Assembly: GCA_023435985.1 (NCBI GenBank)
Contig: JAEZKY010000030.1
Span: forward strand, 10,903-74,902
Source of the DNA: Bacillota bacterium
GTDB lineage: Bacteria; Bacillota; Clostridia; Clostridiales; Clostridiaceae
Direction of reading: 5' to 3'
Length of the DNA: 64,000 nt
Under the pieces are notes generated by a model. That model did no database searches, was not told where the DNA came from, and saw only the letters and a program-made list of their open reading frames with translations. The position numbers and the translations under genes were made by a program. Positions within the stretch are counted from its first letter, which is position 1. Each line of letters begins with the position of its first letter. Below, one piece after another: positions 56,276 to 64,000 of this stretch.

Positions 56276-57352
56276 TTATTTTATTTCTAGACCTGATAAA
56301 TCTACCTCTTCTTCCTCCTCTTCTTCAATCAATTGTTCTTTTGAATCTTTTTTTAGAATTACAAGTAAAATTGCTGTAATAACAGAACCAACGCCTAAAG
56401 CAATTAAAAAGCCTAGAGGATTTTGCATAGCTGGTACAATAAACATTCCTCCTGAAGGAACTGGAGAGCCAACATTTAATAACATAATTAACATTCCTCC
56501 AATCGATGCACCAAAGGAGCAGGAGAATATTACACGAAGTGGATCAACAGCTGCAATTGGAATAACACCTTCAGTAATCATACATATTCCCATTGGAAAA
56601 GCAATTTTTATATTGTCAGCTTCACTTTTAGAATATCTAGCCCTTCTTATTAACCAAGATAATGTAACACCAAAAGGAGGAATCATAGATGCACAAATCT
56701 TAATAGCTTCTGGTCCATAAACACCTTGTAGTAGCAATCCATCAGCAAAAAGAGAAGCAACTTTATTAACAGGACCTCCAAAATCAAATGCTGCCATAGC
56801 ACCCATAATTAGTCCAAATATTGCTTTTGAACCGCCCTGCATATTATTAAGCATAGAAGTAAGAGAAGCTGAGATTGATGCTATTGGTCTTCCAATAACG
56901 AAGAACATTATCAATCCAATGACTACTGAAGATATTAATGGAATTATCATCATTGGAAGTAAACCTTGAGCCCATTTAGGTACTTTAAGATTATTCTTTA
57001 AAAAAACTACAAAATAACCTGAAAGATATCCACCAAGCATTCCTCCGAGGAAACCAGCTCCCATAGCATTTGCTACCATCCCCATTAATAAGCCTGGTGC
57101 AATACCAGGTCTGTCTGCAATTGAGTATGCTATAGCAGCGCCCATTACTGCTGGCAATAGCTGCATTCCAAATACACCCAATGTAACCGCTGCCTGCCAA
57201 ATACTGTAAGAAGCTTTGTAATCAGAAATTAATGATGGATTTCCCCCTGCCAAATTACCAATAGCAATTAGTAAACCAGCAGCCACAACTAGTGGAAGCA
57301 TGTATGATATTCCTGTCATTGCGTGCTTTTTTAATTCTAATTTTTTTAACAT
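56276..57352 (-). CDS. PTS fructose-family EIIC membrane component
   Basis: 358 residues from the ATG at 57352, placed 10 nt after GGGGAGA. Eight to ten membrane helices; the substrate-site motif of fructose-type EIIC, AFDFGGPVNKVASLF, is seen. The C-terminal tail is acidic (EEEEEEVDLSGLE). It moves the sugar across the membrane while EIIB phosphorylates it. EIIB is encoded just upstream (29-bp gap). The only EIIA in the operon is fused to the regulator. Confidence 0.93.
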   Translation of the reverse strand: MLKKLELKKHAMTGISYMLPLVVAAGLLIAIGNLAGGNPSLISDYKASYSIWQAAVTLGVFGMQLLPAVMGAAIAYSIADRPGIAPGLLMGMVANAMGAGFLGGMLGGYLSGYFVVFLKNNLKVPKWAQGLLPMMIIPLISSVVIGLIMFFVIGRPIASISASLTSMLNNMQGGSKAIFGLIMGAMAAFDFGGPVNKVASLFADGLLLQGVYGPEAIKICASMIPPFGVTLSWLIRRARYSKSEADNIKIAFPMGICMITEGVIPIAAVDPLRVIFSCSFGASIGGMLIMLLNVGSPVPSGGMFIVPAMQNPLGFLIALGVGSVITAILLVILKKDSKEQLIEEEEEEEVDLSGLEIK

Positions 57353-57381
57353 AATAAGTTCTCCCCTCATATTTAAATTTT

Positions 57382-57693
57382 TTACAAACCTAGCTCTTGT
57401 TGAATCTTGTTAATAAGTGCTTTTGGAGATTTAATTACAATATCTGTTGAAACATCAATAACCTTCTTGTCTTTAAACCTTTCTCTGCCACCTACCTTAA
57501 TGTCAGCGGCAATAATTACCACATCTGCATCCTTAATTTCTTTAAGACTAAGTTCATCTTCTGTTCCAATTGTTCCTTGAGTCTCAATGTGAATTTCATG
57601 ATTTAATGCTTTTGCTGCACGTACTAATTTTTCTTTTGCTATATAAGTATGTGCAATTCCAGATGTACAAGCTGCTATTCCTACAATTTTCAT
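57382..57693 (-). CDS. PTS fructose-family EIIB component
   Basis: 103 residues from the ATG at 57693, preceded by AAAGGAGA; the longer open frame has no such site. The phosphorylated Cys9 is in GIAACTSGIAHT, and the domain has the usual fructose-type pattern (ETQGTIGTEDELS, ADVVIIAADIKVGGRERF). It accepts phosphate from EIIA and gives it to the sugar bound by EIIC. Confidence 0.93.
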   Translation of the reverse strand: MKIVGIAACTSGIAHTYIAKEKLVRAAKALNHEIHIETQGTIGTEDELSLKEIKDADVVIIAADIKVGGRERFKDKKVIDVSTDIVIKSPKALINKIQQELGL

Positions 57694-57771
57694 ATACGTT
57701 TCTCCTTTCGCATTTTTATTATTTATATAAATATAGATGGTTAATAAGCAATATATCAAATGATTATCTTA

Positions 57772-60165
57772 TTAAATTTCCTCTGTTCTTGTAAATATCT
57801 CATATACTTCTTCTGGAGTTTTAGCCTTTAATAAAGCTTCACATACTTCATCATCTCCTAATTTTGCTGCTACTTTTGAAAGTAATCTGACATGAACACT
57901 ATTTTTATCAGATTCTGTTACTGCAAATAAAATAATGAAATGCACTGGATTATCATCTAAGCTCTCCCATTTAATATCAGCTCTTGTTTTTCCAAAAGCT
58001 ATTGATGTTTTATCAACAAATTTAGATTTTCCGTGAGGAATCGCAATTTGATTTCCTATACCTGTTGCCCCTAAAGTTTCTCTATAATACACATCTTCCA
58101 AAAATGCTTCTTTATTAGAAAGCACTCCCGTATCATATAACAATTCTGTAAGTTCTTTTAAGGCTTCATCTTTTGTTGTTGCAGCCATATCTAATTTTAT
58201 TGTTTCTTTTTGTATTACTTTTGCTAAATCTACTTCCATTTTCATACCACCTTCATTATTTAGTTTAAAGTATTGCTTTACATCCTTTTCCTTCTTACAT
58301 TTCATCAAATAATTAGCGTAATTTTCTTTGATATTGAAATTTATTATTTCTTTTAATAAATGAGTCATTACTTCAATATTTTCCATAGCAATATAAAATG
58401 TTAATTGTTTCTCATTATTTTCTATATCATTCATCGAAAGTCCAAGTATGCATTCTTTTTTGCAAAATCCTATTTGTAGTATCAAATTCTTGTTAAAATC
58501 TATTTTATCAAAGGTAATATTTTTCTTGAATTTTTTACAAATTTCTTTCTTGACCCCATTTTCTGTTTTATTAAAATAGATTAATTCTTCCCATAGACAT
58601 TCTCCAATAAATTTAGTTGTAATCGGTATCTTCAGATTCTTGTTTTCATTATTAAGTAAAAAATCAGATATATTTTTAACATCACATTCATTCAAAAAAG
58701 TTGATACCAATAAATATGACTTACATTTTAAATCCAATGGAACTGTTGAAATTATAAAATCAATGTCATCAAGATTTCTATTAATAATTCCACTTGCAGA
58801 AATACTTTCTATAATTTCAAATTCTGGAAAATACCTATTAAGTTTTGTACTTAACAATTGAGATGTTCCATAACCACTATGGCAAACAACTAAAACTCGT
58901 CTCTTCGTGAAAGAATTCTCTAATCCTAACTGATAATATAATGTTAAGTATCCAATTTCATCTATAGGAATTATTTTTTGTTTTAATTCATAAGATACCA
59001 TAAGACTAGCAACTCTACATATATTTAAAAGAACAGGATATTGTTCTTTTATTTGATTAATAAGCGGATTTGATATTTGAATATCATATTCCATACGATT
59101 TAACATTGGACGTATATGAAGTAATAATTTATCCATTATACCTTGATCTCTAGTAATGCTTACTTGCAAAATTTCTTCTATACATTGGATCATTTTATCT
59201 CTAAATGTTATTGCTATATAATCTAATTTATTTATTACTTTATTTTCATTTTCCGTTTCTTCTTTAATCAATCCAAATGATACAAAATATTGATATAAAT
59301 AATAAACTTCTGCCTCATCTAATTTCATTCCAAAATCTCTATTAATACTACTAATACATAAAACTGCTTCTTCATACTCTTTTCCTAATTTAAAGTTTTC
59401 TCCTTTTTCCTTTTTGTATATTGGCCTTCCTTTTATCCCCCTTATCATTGAAATTAAAATATGCGTAAGTAAATTAATATAATATGGTTCATCAATTCTG
59501 CAGTTATATTTTTTCTCTAAATCAAGTAAAAGCTTATTTACATATATTATCTTGTCTTTTTCAAATAGCTCAGATAATCCATTTAAAGTAACTACATCTA
59601 AACGTGTTGCTAATTCTTCAATAGTCCTTTCATTTCTTTCTCCATTTGAATATTCAAATAATAAAGATGCAATAGCTCTACGGATATTGACTTCTAATCC
59701 CTTTATTTGAGTTCCCTCTACTGTTTTTTCTAATTTTAACTTAAATGAAGAAAGCCATTTTTCTATATACTTAAAGTCATTAACTATACTTGTCTTACTA
59801 ACGTAATACTTATCTGAAAGTTTTTGAATTGAAGTGCTATTATGTGAATCAATAAGCATATACTTAATAATCTCAATTCTTCGATTATTAATCGAAATCT
59901 TTTCATTTTTACTTTCTTGTAATTGAAGAATATTGTGTAGGATTAGTTTTGCATTCATAACATCTTTTATCATTATTCCAATACTACGTTTTTTATCTAA
60001 TTCAACATTATATTTACTTAAATAGTCTTCAATTACTACTAAATCTTTCTTTAAAGTTTTATCAGACACATTCAAGAATTCTGTATAATATTTAATAGGT
60101 TTATATTGTTTCTCTTCTAATAACAAGTTTAGAAATTCAATTTGCCTTACATTTAGTTTATACAT
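57772..60165 (-). CDS. PRD-type (MtlR/LicR-like) activator fused to PTS EIIA domain
   Basis: 797 residues. Two helix-turn-helix segments (about 1-60 and 85-150), PRD1 (about 175-300, His235), PRD2 (310-415, His350), an EIIB-like domain with Cys428 in VCHSGYGTS, a degenerate EIIA-like stretch (about 500-635), and then a complete fructose-type EIIA (641-797, His711 in AIPHGKSK). The second histidine expected in each PRD is replaced (YLYQYF and YLTLYY). LicR-type activators are about 640 residues, so the last 157 residues are an extra domain, and they supply the EIIA missing from the operon. An internal AAGGTGG before ATG at 58239 could also give free EIIA of 155 residues. First gene of the operon. 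Confidence 0.9.
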   Translation of the reverse strand: MYKLNVRQIEFLNLLLEEKQYKPIKYYTEFLNVSDKTLKKDLVVIEDYLSKYNVELDKKRSIGIMIKDVMNAKLILHNILQLQESKNEKISINNRRIEIIKYMLIDSHNSTSIQKLSDKYYVSKTSIVNDFKYIEKWLSSFKLKLEKTVEGTQIKGLEVNIRRAIASLLFEYSNGERNERTIEELATRLDVVTLNGLSELFEKDKIIYVNKLLLDLEKKYNCRIDEPYYINLLTHILISMIRGIKGRPIYKKEKGENFKLGKEYEEAVLCISSINRDFGMKLDEAEVYYLYQYFVSFGLIKEETENENKVINKLDYIAITFRDKMIQCIEEILQVSITRDQGIMDKLLLHIRPMLNRMEYDIQISNPLINQIKEQYPVLLNICRVASLMVSYELKQKIIPIDEIGYLTLYYQLGLENSFTKRRVLVVCHSGYGTSQLLSTKLNRYFPEFEIIESISASGIINRNLDDIDFIISTVPLDLKCKSYLLVSTFLNECDVKNISDFLLNNENKNLKIPITTKFIGECLWEELIYFNKTENGVKKEICKKFKKNITFDKIDFNKNLILQIGFCKKECILGLSMNDIENNEKQLTFYIAMENIEVMTHLLKEIINFNIKENYANYLMKCKKEKDVKQYFKLNNEGGMKMEVDLAKVIQKETIKLDMAATTKDEALKELTELLYDTGVLSNKEAFLEDVYYRETLGATGIGNQIAIPHGKSKFVDKTSIAFGKTRADIKWESLDDNPVHFIILFAVTESDKNSVHVRLLSKVAAKLGDDEVCEALLKAKTPEEVYEIFTRTEEI

Positions 60166-60190
60166 TCTTTTGCCTCCTCCATTTTTCTTT

Positions 60191-60277
60191 TCTGTGTCTT
60201 CTATATGTATACGATACCATTTGTTTTAATGTTGTAAAATAACAAATAAGTTCCCTTTAAAACGGAATTTATGTATC
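60191..60277 (-). promoter_or_regulatory. Promoter/operator block O1 of the PTS operon
   Basis: Gap-free match over 87 bp to 61169-61255. In gene direction: TTCC/GGAA inverted half-sites with a 9-bp gap (60251-60267), then TTTACA (60233-60238), a 16-bp spacer, and TATCGT (60211-60216). The boxes are kept while the spacer differs between the copies, as expected of a promoter. The likely binder is the PRD activator encoded downstream. Confidence 0.6.
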
Positions 60278-60545
60278 ATTCAACTTTAATCCATTAAAAA
60301 TAGCAAGACACTAGAGTTCTTTAAACTAAATTATACCTAATTAGTATTTCTTTATGACCAGATTATAATAACTAATTTTTATTTTTTAATTTACATAATC
60401 GATAACTATTAATCGTAATAAATATCTCTTATGTTATAACAATACATTTACATTATCCACTAGATTTATAGAAGAATATAACACAACTAGAAATTAGTAT
60501 GCAACACTTCTTTTATTTAATATGGAAACACCAGTTACATAACAA

Positions 60546-60589
60546 AATAGCCTTCTATGATTTTTTATATTTTATCATAAAAGACTATT
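60546..60589 (-). terminator. Terminator of the cupin gene
   Basis: AATAG-CTT-TATGAT pairs with ATCATA-AAG-CTATT, with single mismatches between the blocks; TTTTG follows on the minus strand. Confidence 0.7.
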
Positions 60590-60636
60590 GCAATAATCTG
60601 TAAGGTTATTCTATCAAATTTCTAATAAAATTATAA

Positions 60637-61089
60637 TCATTTTCCAATAACTTTTTCAGCTAATCGTAATCTAGGTGCCTCTTGAACTGGCGAAATTACA
60701 ATTGCATTGAATTTTTCATCTTCTGCAACTGGAACAAAATGGCCTTTTCCTTGAGTAATTTCCAACTCTGTTCCTGCTGGAATACGTACAATTTGCATGG
60801 TTTCCATTACAGGCTCTCCATTATTAATATCAACAAATAGCATTAATGCTGTTCCCTGAAAAAAATAAAATAGTTCTTTATCTTCATGATATTCAATTAA
60901 ATCAAACTCTGGTGTATGATGCCAGCCCTGCAACAAGCCTGCCATAATATTATTAGTTTTAAAATTGCTAACTAATGGTAATCCTACCCATTCAAAGAAA
61001 TTTTCTTTATATATATTATGATTTTCTTTAAATGAGAATCTCACTCCATTTATTACTACATCTTTTAAATCTTTTATCTCTATTTCCAT
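60637..61089 (-). CDS. Cupin-domain protein of the PTS regulon
   Basis: 150 residues, one cupin barrel: GWHHTPEFDLIEYHEDKELFYFFQG has histidines and a glutamate in the place of the first cupin metal motif, and RIPAGTELEITQGKGHFVPV is the second. It could be a sugar-phosphate isomerase or epimerase, or a ligand-binding protein; the sequence does not decide. It is a single gene with its own terminator, but its promoter block is nearly the same as that of the PTS/aldolase operon downstream, so it is likely switched on by the same activator and to work on the same sugar. Confidence 0.75.
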   Translation of the reverse strand: MEIEIKDLKDVVINGVRFSFKENHNIYKENFFEWVGLPLVSNFKTNNIMAGLLQGWHHTPEFDLIEYHEDKELFYFFQGTALMLFVDINNGEPVMETMQIVRIPAGTELEITQGKGHFVPVAEDEKFNAIVISPVQEAPRLRLAEKVIGK

Positions 61090-61168
61090 GTTCTCTCTCC
61101 TTTGTTTTATAATTTTAGCTCATATTTATCTGGCATTTATGTTATTCATTCTTCATCTCCTTTACTTT

Positions 61169-61255
61169 TCTGTGATATTTACATGTATACGATAACACAC
61201 CTTTTGATGTTGTGAAATAACAAATAAGTTCCTCTTAAAATGGAATTTATGTATC
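61169..61255 (-). promoter_or_regulatory. Promoter/operator block O2 of the cupin gene
   Basis: Second copy of the block at 60191-60277. TTCACA (61211-61216), 16-bp spacer, TATCGT (61189-61194), and the TTCC/GGAA half-sites upstream. It ends 79 nt before the cupin ATG, against 25 nt for the regulator gene. Confidence 0.6.
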
Positions 61256-61446
61256 TTTTCCACATGCTAATATGAATAATGATAGTACTCGGAAGATTGG
61301 ATTGTCTAAAATAATACAATCAAATACCGCTGAAGCAATACTCCTAGTTAATAATTGATATAATGTTAATAATGCTCCTTAAAGTGTTTACATGTAAAAA
61401 AACAGCCACAAGAGTAAGTTAAATTAAATTACTGGAACTTGAACGA

Positions 61447-61484
61447 AAAAGACTGATTACATGAATTTTTTGTAATCAGTCTTT
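61447..61484 (-). terminator. Terminator of the GH/ricin-lectin gene
   Basis: AAAGACTGATTACA pairs perfectly with TGTAATCAGTCTTT around a nine-base loop; T-rich on the minus strand. Confidence 0.9.
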
Positions 61485-61509
61485 ATTTATTATATTAGTT
61501 TTACTTATC

Positions 61510-63228
61510 TTACTTTTGCAATTGCCACTGCTGATTATAACCACCATTACTACTCCACTGTAGCACATTGGCACCATCTGCCACTGAATCGTTATCAACA
61601 TCCAATAATTTATTGCTATTGACATTTACCAGATTATAATATCCGTTTCCTGCATCTATAATATTCCATCTCTGATTGTTTTGTCCATTATCACTCCATT
61701 GTATAACATCAGCACCATTTGCTGTTGAACTATTGTAAACATCCAACACTTTTCCACTATTAACATTTGTAACCTTATAACCGTTGTTCATATTTGTAAT
61801 AGCCCACTTCTGATTATTCTCACCATTATCACTCCACTGTATAACATCAGCACCATCTGCTGTTGAATTATTGTAAACATCTAGTGCTTTTCCACTGTTT
61901 CGATTAATTAACTTGTATGTCCCATCAGATACACTGCTGCCAGTTCCCGAAGTAATGTATATACGATATCCAGAGCTGCTATTGCAGCCTGTTAATGGTA
62001 CTGTAATCTGTCCGTTAACTACAGAATAATTAGAGGTTAAAACTGTAGATGGTCCAGAAGATACTGTATCTTTGCTTACCCAATCGATTTTCTCCACCTT
62101 TACAGATGCTGTTGAGCCTATAAAGGATGGAATGTTTTTAAATGTTGTGTTTATTGTACCATCATTTGGCCCGCCAAAAATAAAACTGATATACTTATTG
62201 TTTGAATCAACACACGCAGCTCCATCTACTAAATTACTGTCATCATTTGGTGGTGTTACGCTGACCATTTTTCCTGTCATGTCTCCATACCATTTATAGA
62301 AATACCAGCCTGCACCCTTTTGAGTGTCGGTAGCTAAAAGACTTCCCAATCTGCCTGGCGCAGGAACAAACCACCATGATATGCATGCACTATCTACTTT
62401 ATAACGCTCGAATTTTCCTATATAGCGTGCTGATGATCCAGGCTGTCCTTCAAGGTTATGATTAGAATCACAATATTCATTTATACTGATTGGCAATTGG
62501 CTTATTCCAAGAGAAGTTTCCAATTGACTATAGTCTCTTAAATGTGATGATACTCCCTCAATCCCACTGAGTTCATGCCAGCTCATTATATCAGGAATAC
62601 AGTTGTTTGCTTTGCAGAAACTCAAAAAGTTACTTATAGTAGTGCGATTATAATAGCTATAGCAAGGACCTACGATTTTAGCACTAGGATCATTTGCACG
62701 AATAACATTGTAAGTCTGCTTCCACATATCATTGAAAGTTCCATTGGCAGAATTCCAAGTACCATCAGGTTCATTCCATATTTCATAACCATAATAATTA
62801 TTACGGCCAGATGCTTTCTTGTCATTGATAAATGAAGTCACCTGATTAAGCCAACTTGTCATACCTGGCCACTGATATGGCCAGCCTGGAAGCATATCTG
62901 CCAAATCAATCGATACTTTGGCACTTGGAATTGAGGCAAGCCTATCCGAAACAGGTATTGCAGCTCCAAAGGCATGTTGGTTGCCAGAGGCTCCTCTAGC
63001 TGGATTTCTCATTACATATGGTTTAAGCGGAGCCACAAGACCACTTACATCTGCTGGTTTATTTTCAGTGATTCCGTAAAGGGAACCACTTGCACAATGT
63101 GTTACATCTCTAAGCACATTTGTGCAGTCTACAGTCATGGTATCAGCCGCCCAAGCAGTTGTTTCTAGGCCTTGAGTCATTGCTCCCAAAACGCATAGAC
63201 TTAAAATTGTTGCTAAAATTTTTTTCAT
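61510..63228 (-). CDS. Secreted clan GH-A glycoside hydrolase (GH39-like) with ricin B lectin domain
   Basis: 572 residues. Signal peptide 1-28 (cleavage near AWA-AD). The barrel has the two catalytic acids expected for clan GH-A: Glu153 in YEIWNEPDG (acid/base) and Glu251 in ISINEYC (nucleophile). GH39 is the nearest family I can name, but the match is loose. Residues about 430-572 form a ricin-type (CBM13-like) lectin with three repeats, each with LDVxN, DGADVIQW-like and NQxW. It presumably binds and cleaves a plant or microbial polysaccharide outside the cell. AGGAGG precedes the ATG; a non-coding GAAAGGAGG stands 96 nt upstream. It follows the GH36 gene. Confidence 0.82.
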   Translation of the reverse strand: MKKILATILSLCVLGAMTQGLETTAWAADTMTVDCTNVLRDVTHCASGSLYGITENKPADVSGLVAPLKPYVMRNPARGASGNQHAFGAAIPVSDRLASIPSAKVSIDLADMLPGWPYQWPGMTSWLNQVTSFINDKKASGRNNYYGYEIWNEPDGTWNSANGTFNDMWKQTYNVIRANDPSAKIVGPCYSYYNRTTISNFLSFCKANNCIPDIMSWHELSGIEGVSSHLRDYSQLETSLGISQLPISINEYCDSNHNLEGQPGSSARYIGKFERYKVDSACISWWFVPAPGRLGSLLATDTQKGAGWYFYKWYGDMTGKMVSVTPPNDDSNLVDGAACVDSNNKYISFIFGGPNDGTINTTFKNIPSFIGSTASVKVEKIDWVSKDTVSSGPSTVLTSNYSVVNGQITVPLTGCNSSSGYRIYITSGTGSSVSDGTYKLINRNSGKALDVYNNSTADGADVIQWSDNGENNQKWAITNMNNGYKVTNVNSGKVLDVYNSSTANGADVIQWSDNGQNNQRWNIIDAGNGYYNLVNVNSNKLLDVDNDSVADGANVLQWSSNGGYNQQWQLQK

Positions 63229-63323
63229 ACACCTAAAACCTCCTCAAAATTTCTCATTTTTACCCAGTTATAAAATTTAATCAATTATGAAATAATACTG
63301 AATTTTTTTTATCTAAAAATTCA

Positions 63324-63332
63324 CCTCCTTTC
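63324..63332 (-). promoter_or_regulatory. Non-coding Shine-Dalgarno (STAB-SD-like) in GH leader
   Basis: GAAAGGAGG on the minus strand, 96 nt before the GH start codon. The frame after it closes within four codons. It is the same core and nearly the same distance as in the beta-helix gene leader (33004). Confidence 0.5.
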
Positions 63333-63397
63333 GTTTCAGCTTTTTCTTTAGTATTTTAGTTATAAAAAGAAAAGAATTCATTTCACTTTAAATATGA

Positions 63398-64000
63398 CTA
63401 TTCATTTATTTCTTTTACATAGTATATTGCTGAAGTAAAGTCTCCTCCATCCTGGCAAAGTTCTTCTTTTTTCACAGGTATGCCAGCAAACATAAGCTCA
63501 TCCCCAAAAAACATTTCCTTTTTATTGTCATTTATATAGTATTTTTTATTTGCATTAAGACCTTGAAGTTTAATTCTCTTAAAACCATCATTAGCAATAT
63601 TTAATACCTTGTAATATCCAACTAGGACTTCGCTTCTATCTTCTGATACAATCATCCAAGAATTCACATTGCCTTCAAACGGGCTTAACAATCTATAAAA
63701 AGTTCCTTTTTGAATTAGTTCTCTTTTTTCCTTCATAAATTTAACTTGTTCTCTTATAATTTCTTTGTCTTCTTTTGATAAAGTATTTAAATCTAACTCA
63801 TATCCAAATGCTCCAAAATAAGCTACATTAGCCCTTGTTTCTAAAGGTGTTGTTCTAAACACTTGTTGATTTGGCACTTCAGATACATGTGCTCCAATAC
63901 TACTTATTGGGTAAACATATGAGGTTCCATACTGTATCTTCATTCTTTCTACTGCATCTGTATTATCACTTGTCCAACATTGAGGTGCATAGTACAACAT
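63398..64000 (-). CDS. GH36 alpha-galactosidase, C-terminal part
   Basis: The last 200 residues of a gene that begins beyond the window; the first methionine here is internal. PQCWTSDNTDAVERMKIQYGTSY is the signature around the acid/base aspartate of GH36, and PISSIGAHVSEVPNQQ follows as in family members of about 730 residues. The C-terminal beta domain is complete (VLVGYYKVLN, KYYINDN, FGDELMFAGIPV). The enzyme removes terminal alpha-galactose from raffinose-type sugars or galactomannan. No signal peptide can be judged. It is upstream of the secreted GH on the same strand. Confidence 0.92.
   Translation of the reverse strand: MLYYAPQCWTSDNTDAVERMKIQYGTSYVYPISSIGAHVSEVPNQQVFRTTPLETRANVAYFGAFGYELDLNTLSKEDKEIIREQVKFMKEKRELIQKGTFYRLLSPFEGNVNSWMIVSEDRSEVLVGYYKVLNIANDGFKRIKLQGLNANKKYYINDNKKEMFFGDELMFAGIPVKKEELCQDGGDFTSAIYYVKEINE

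Larger units (their letters stand above)
60166..60636. other. Regulator promoter region and cupin terminator
   Basis: 471 bp. It carries the 87-bp block O1 (60191-60277) and the terminator at 60546-60589; the middle part shows nothing recognised. Confidence 0.5.
61090..61509. other. Cupin promoter region and GH terminator
   Basis: 420 bp holding block O2 (61169-61255) and the terminator at 61447-61484. Between them (61260-61440) nothing is recognised. Confidence 0.5.

Overview
The window is AT-rich (by eye about 30% GC), tightly coded DNA with strong AGGAGG-type ribosome binding sites and many intrinsic terminators. It carries an Sfp-type phosphopantetheinyl transferase, several methyl-accepting chemotaxis proteins, PTS and PRD-type regulation and secreted glycan-active enzymes. 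This combination points to a Clostridium of the saccharolytic/solventogenic group; that is an inference from composition and gene content. I saw no rRNA, tRNA, CRISPR array or prophage.

Layout. 0-6 kb: a LarA-type nickel racemase, an Fe/Mn superoxide dismutase, and a two-gene unit of a chemotaxis receptor plus a MidA-like methyltransferase with a TPR tail. 6.3-26.1 kb: a hybrid fatty acid/polyketide/nonribosomal peptide locus. On the plus strand lie a PPTase and a type II thioesterase. On the minus strand, in transcription order, lie a 2015-residue NRPS (ACP-ACP-C-PCP-A-C-SDR), an MFS exporter, and a FAAL-ACP-KS-AT-KR-ACP-KS-inactive AT megasynthase. The megasynthase reading frame is cut by one in-frame amber codon inside the FAAL domain. 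A transposase-like gene with an altered catalytic residue, an FMN-binding protein and a MITE-like inverted repeat sit between the thioesterase and the end of the PKS. 26.1-35.5 kb: a small hydrophilic protein, a repeat family, a dCache chemoreceptor, a secreted two-discoidin beta-helix protein and a decayed GH18 chitinase. 35.5-43 kb: housekeeping genes (GNAT, thioredoxin reductase, pseudouridine synthase, DUF4163-like, AraC regulator), a close paralogue of the first chemoreceptor, and gene relics. 43.9-53.2 kb: an SPFH/flotillin-like protein, a two-component system with a coupled beta-propeller membrane protein facing a divergent secreted protein, a lone AAA ATPase and a LUD-domain protein. 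53.4-61.1 kb: a sugar PTS operon whose PRD regulator is fused in frame to the EIIA domain, with separate EIIB and EIIC, two class II aldolases and an ROK kinase. A cupin gene just upstream shares an 87-bp promoter/operator block with it. 61.5-64 kb: a secreted clan GH-A hydrolase with a ricin-type lectin tail and the C-terminal part of a GH36 alpha-galactosidase that runs off the window.

How the genes fit together. The FAAL would load a fatty acid onto the first ACP, the KS-AT-KR-ACP module would add and reduce one malonyl unit, and the second KS would pass the chain to the tandem ACPs of the NRPS. There the adenylation domain (code read by eye as serine-like) would supply an amino acid. No thioesterase or thioester-reductase domain ends the line; the last domain is a FabG-like SDR, so release is unexplained. 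A roughly 110-bp upstream element with a direct repeat is shared by the NRPS operon and the secreted discoidin/beta-helix gene, which suggests co-regulation of the metabolite and an extracellular activity. The leaders of the two secreted carbohydrate-related genes also share a non-coding GAAAGGAGG about 90 nt before the start codon.
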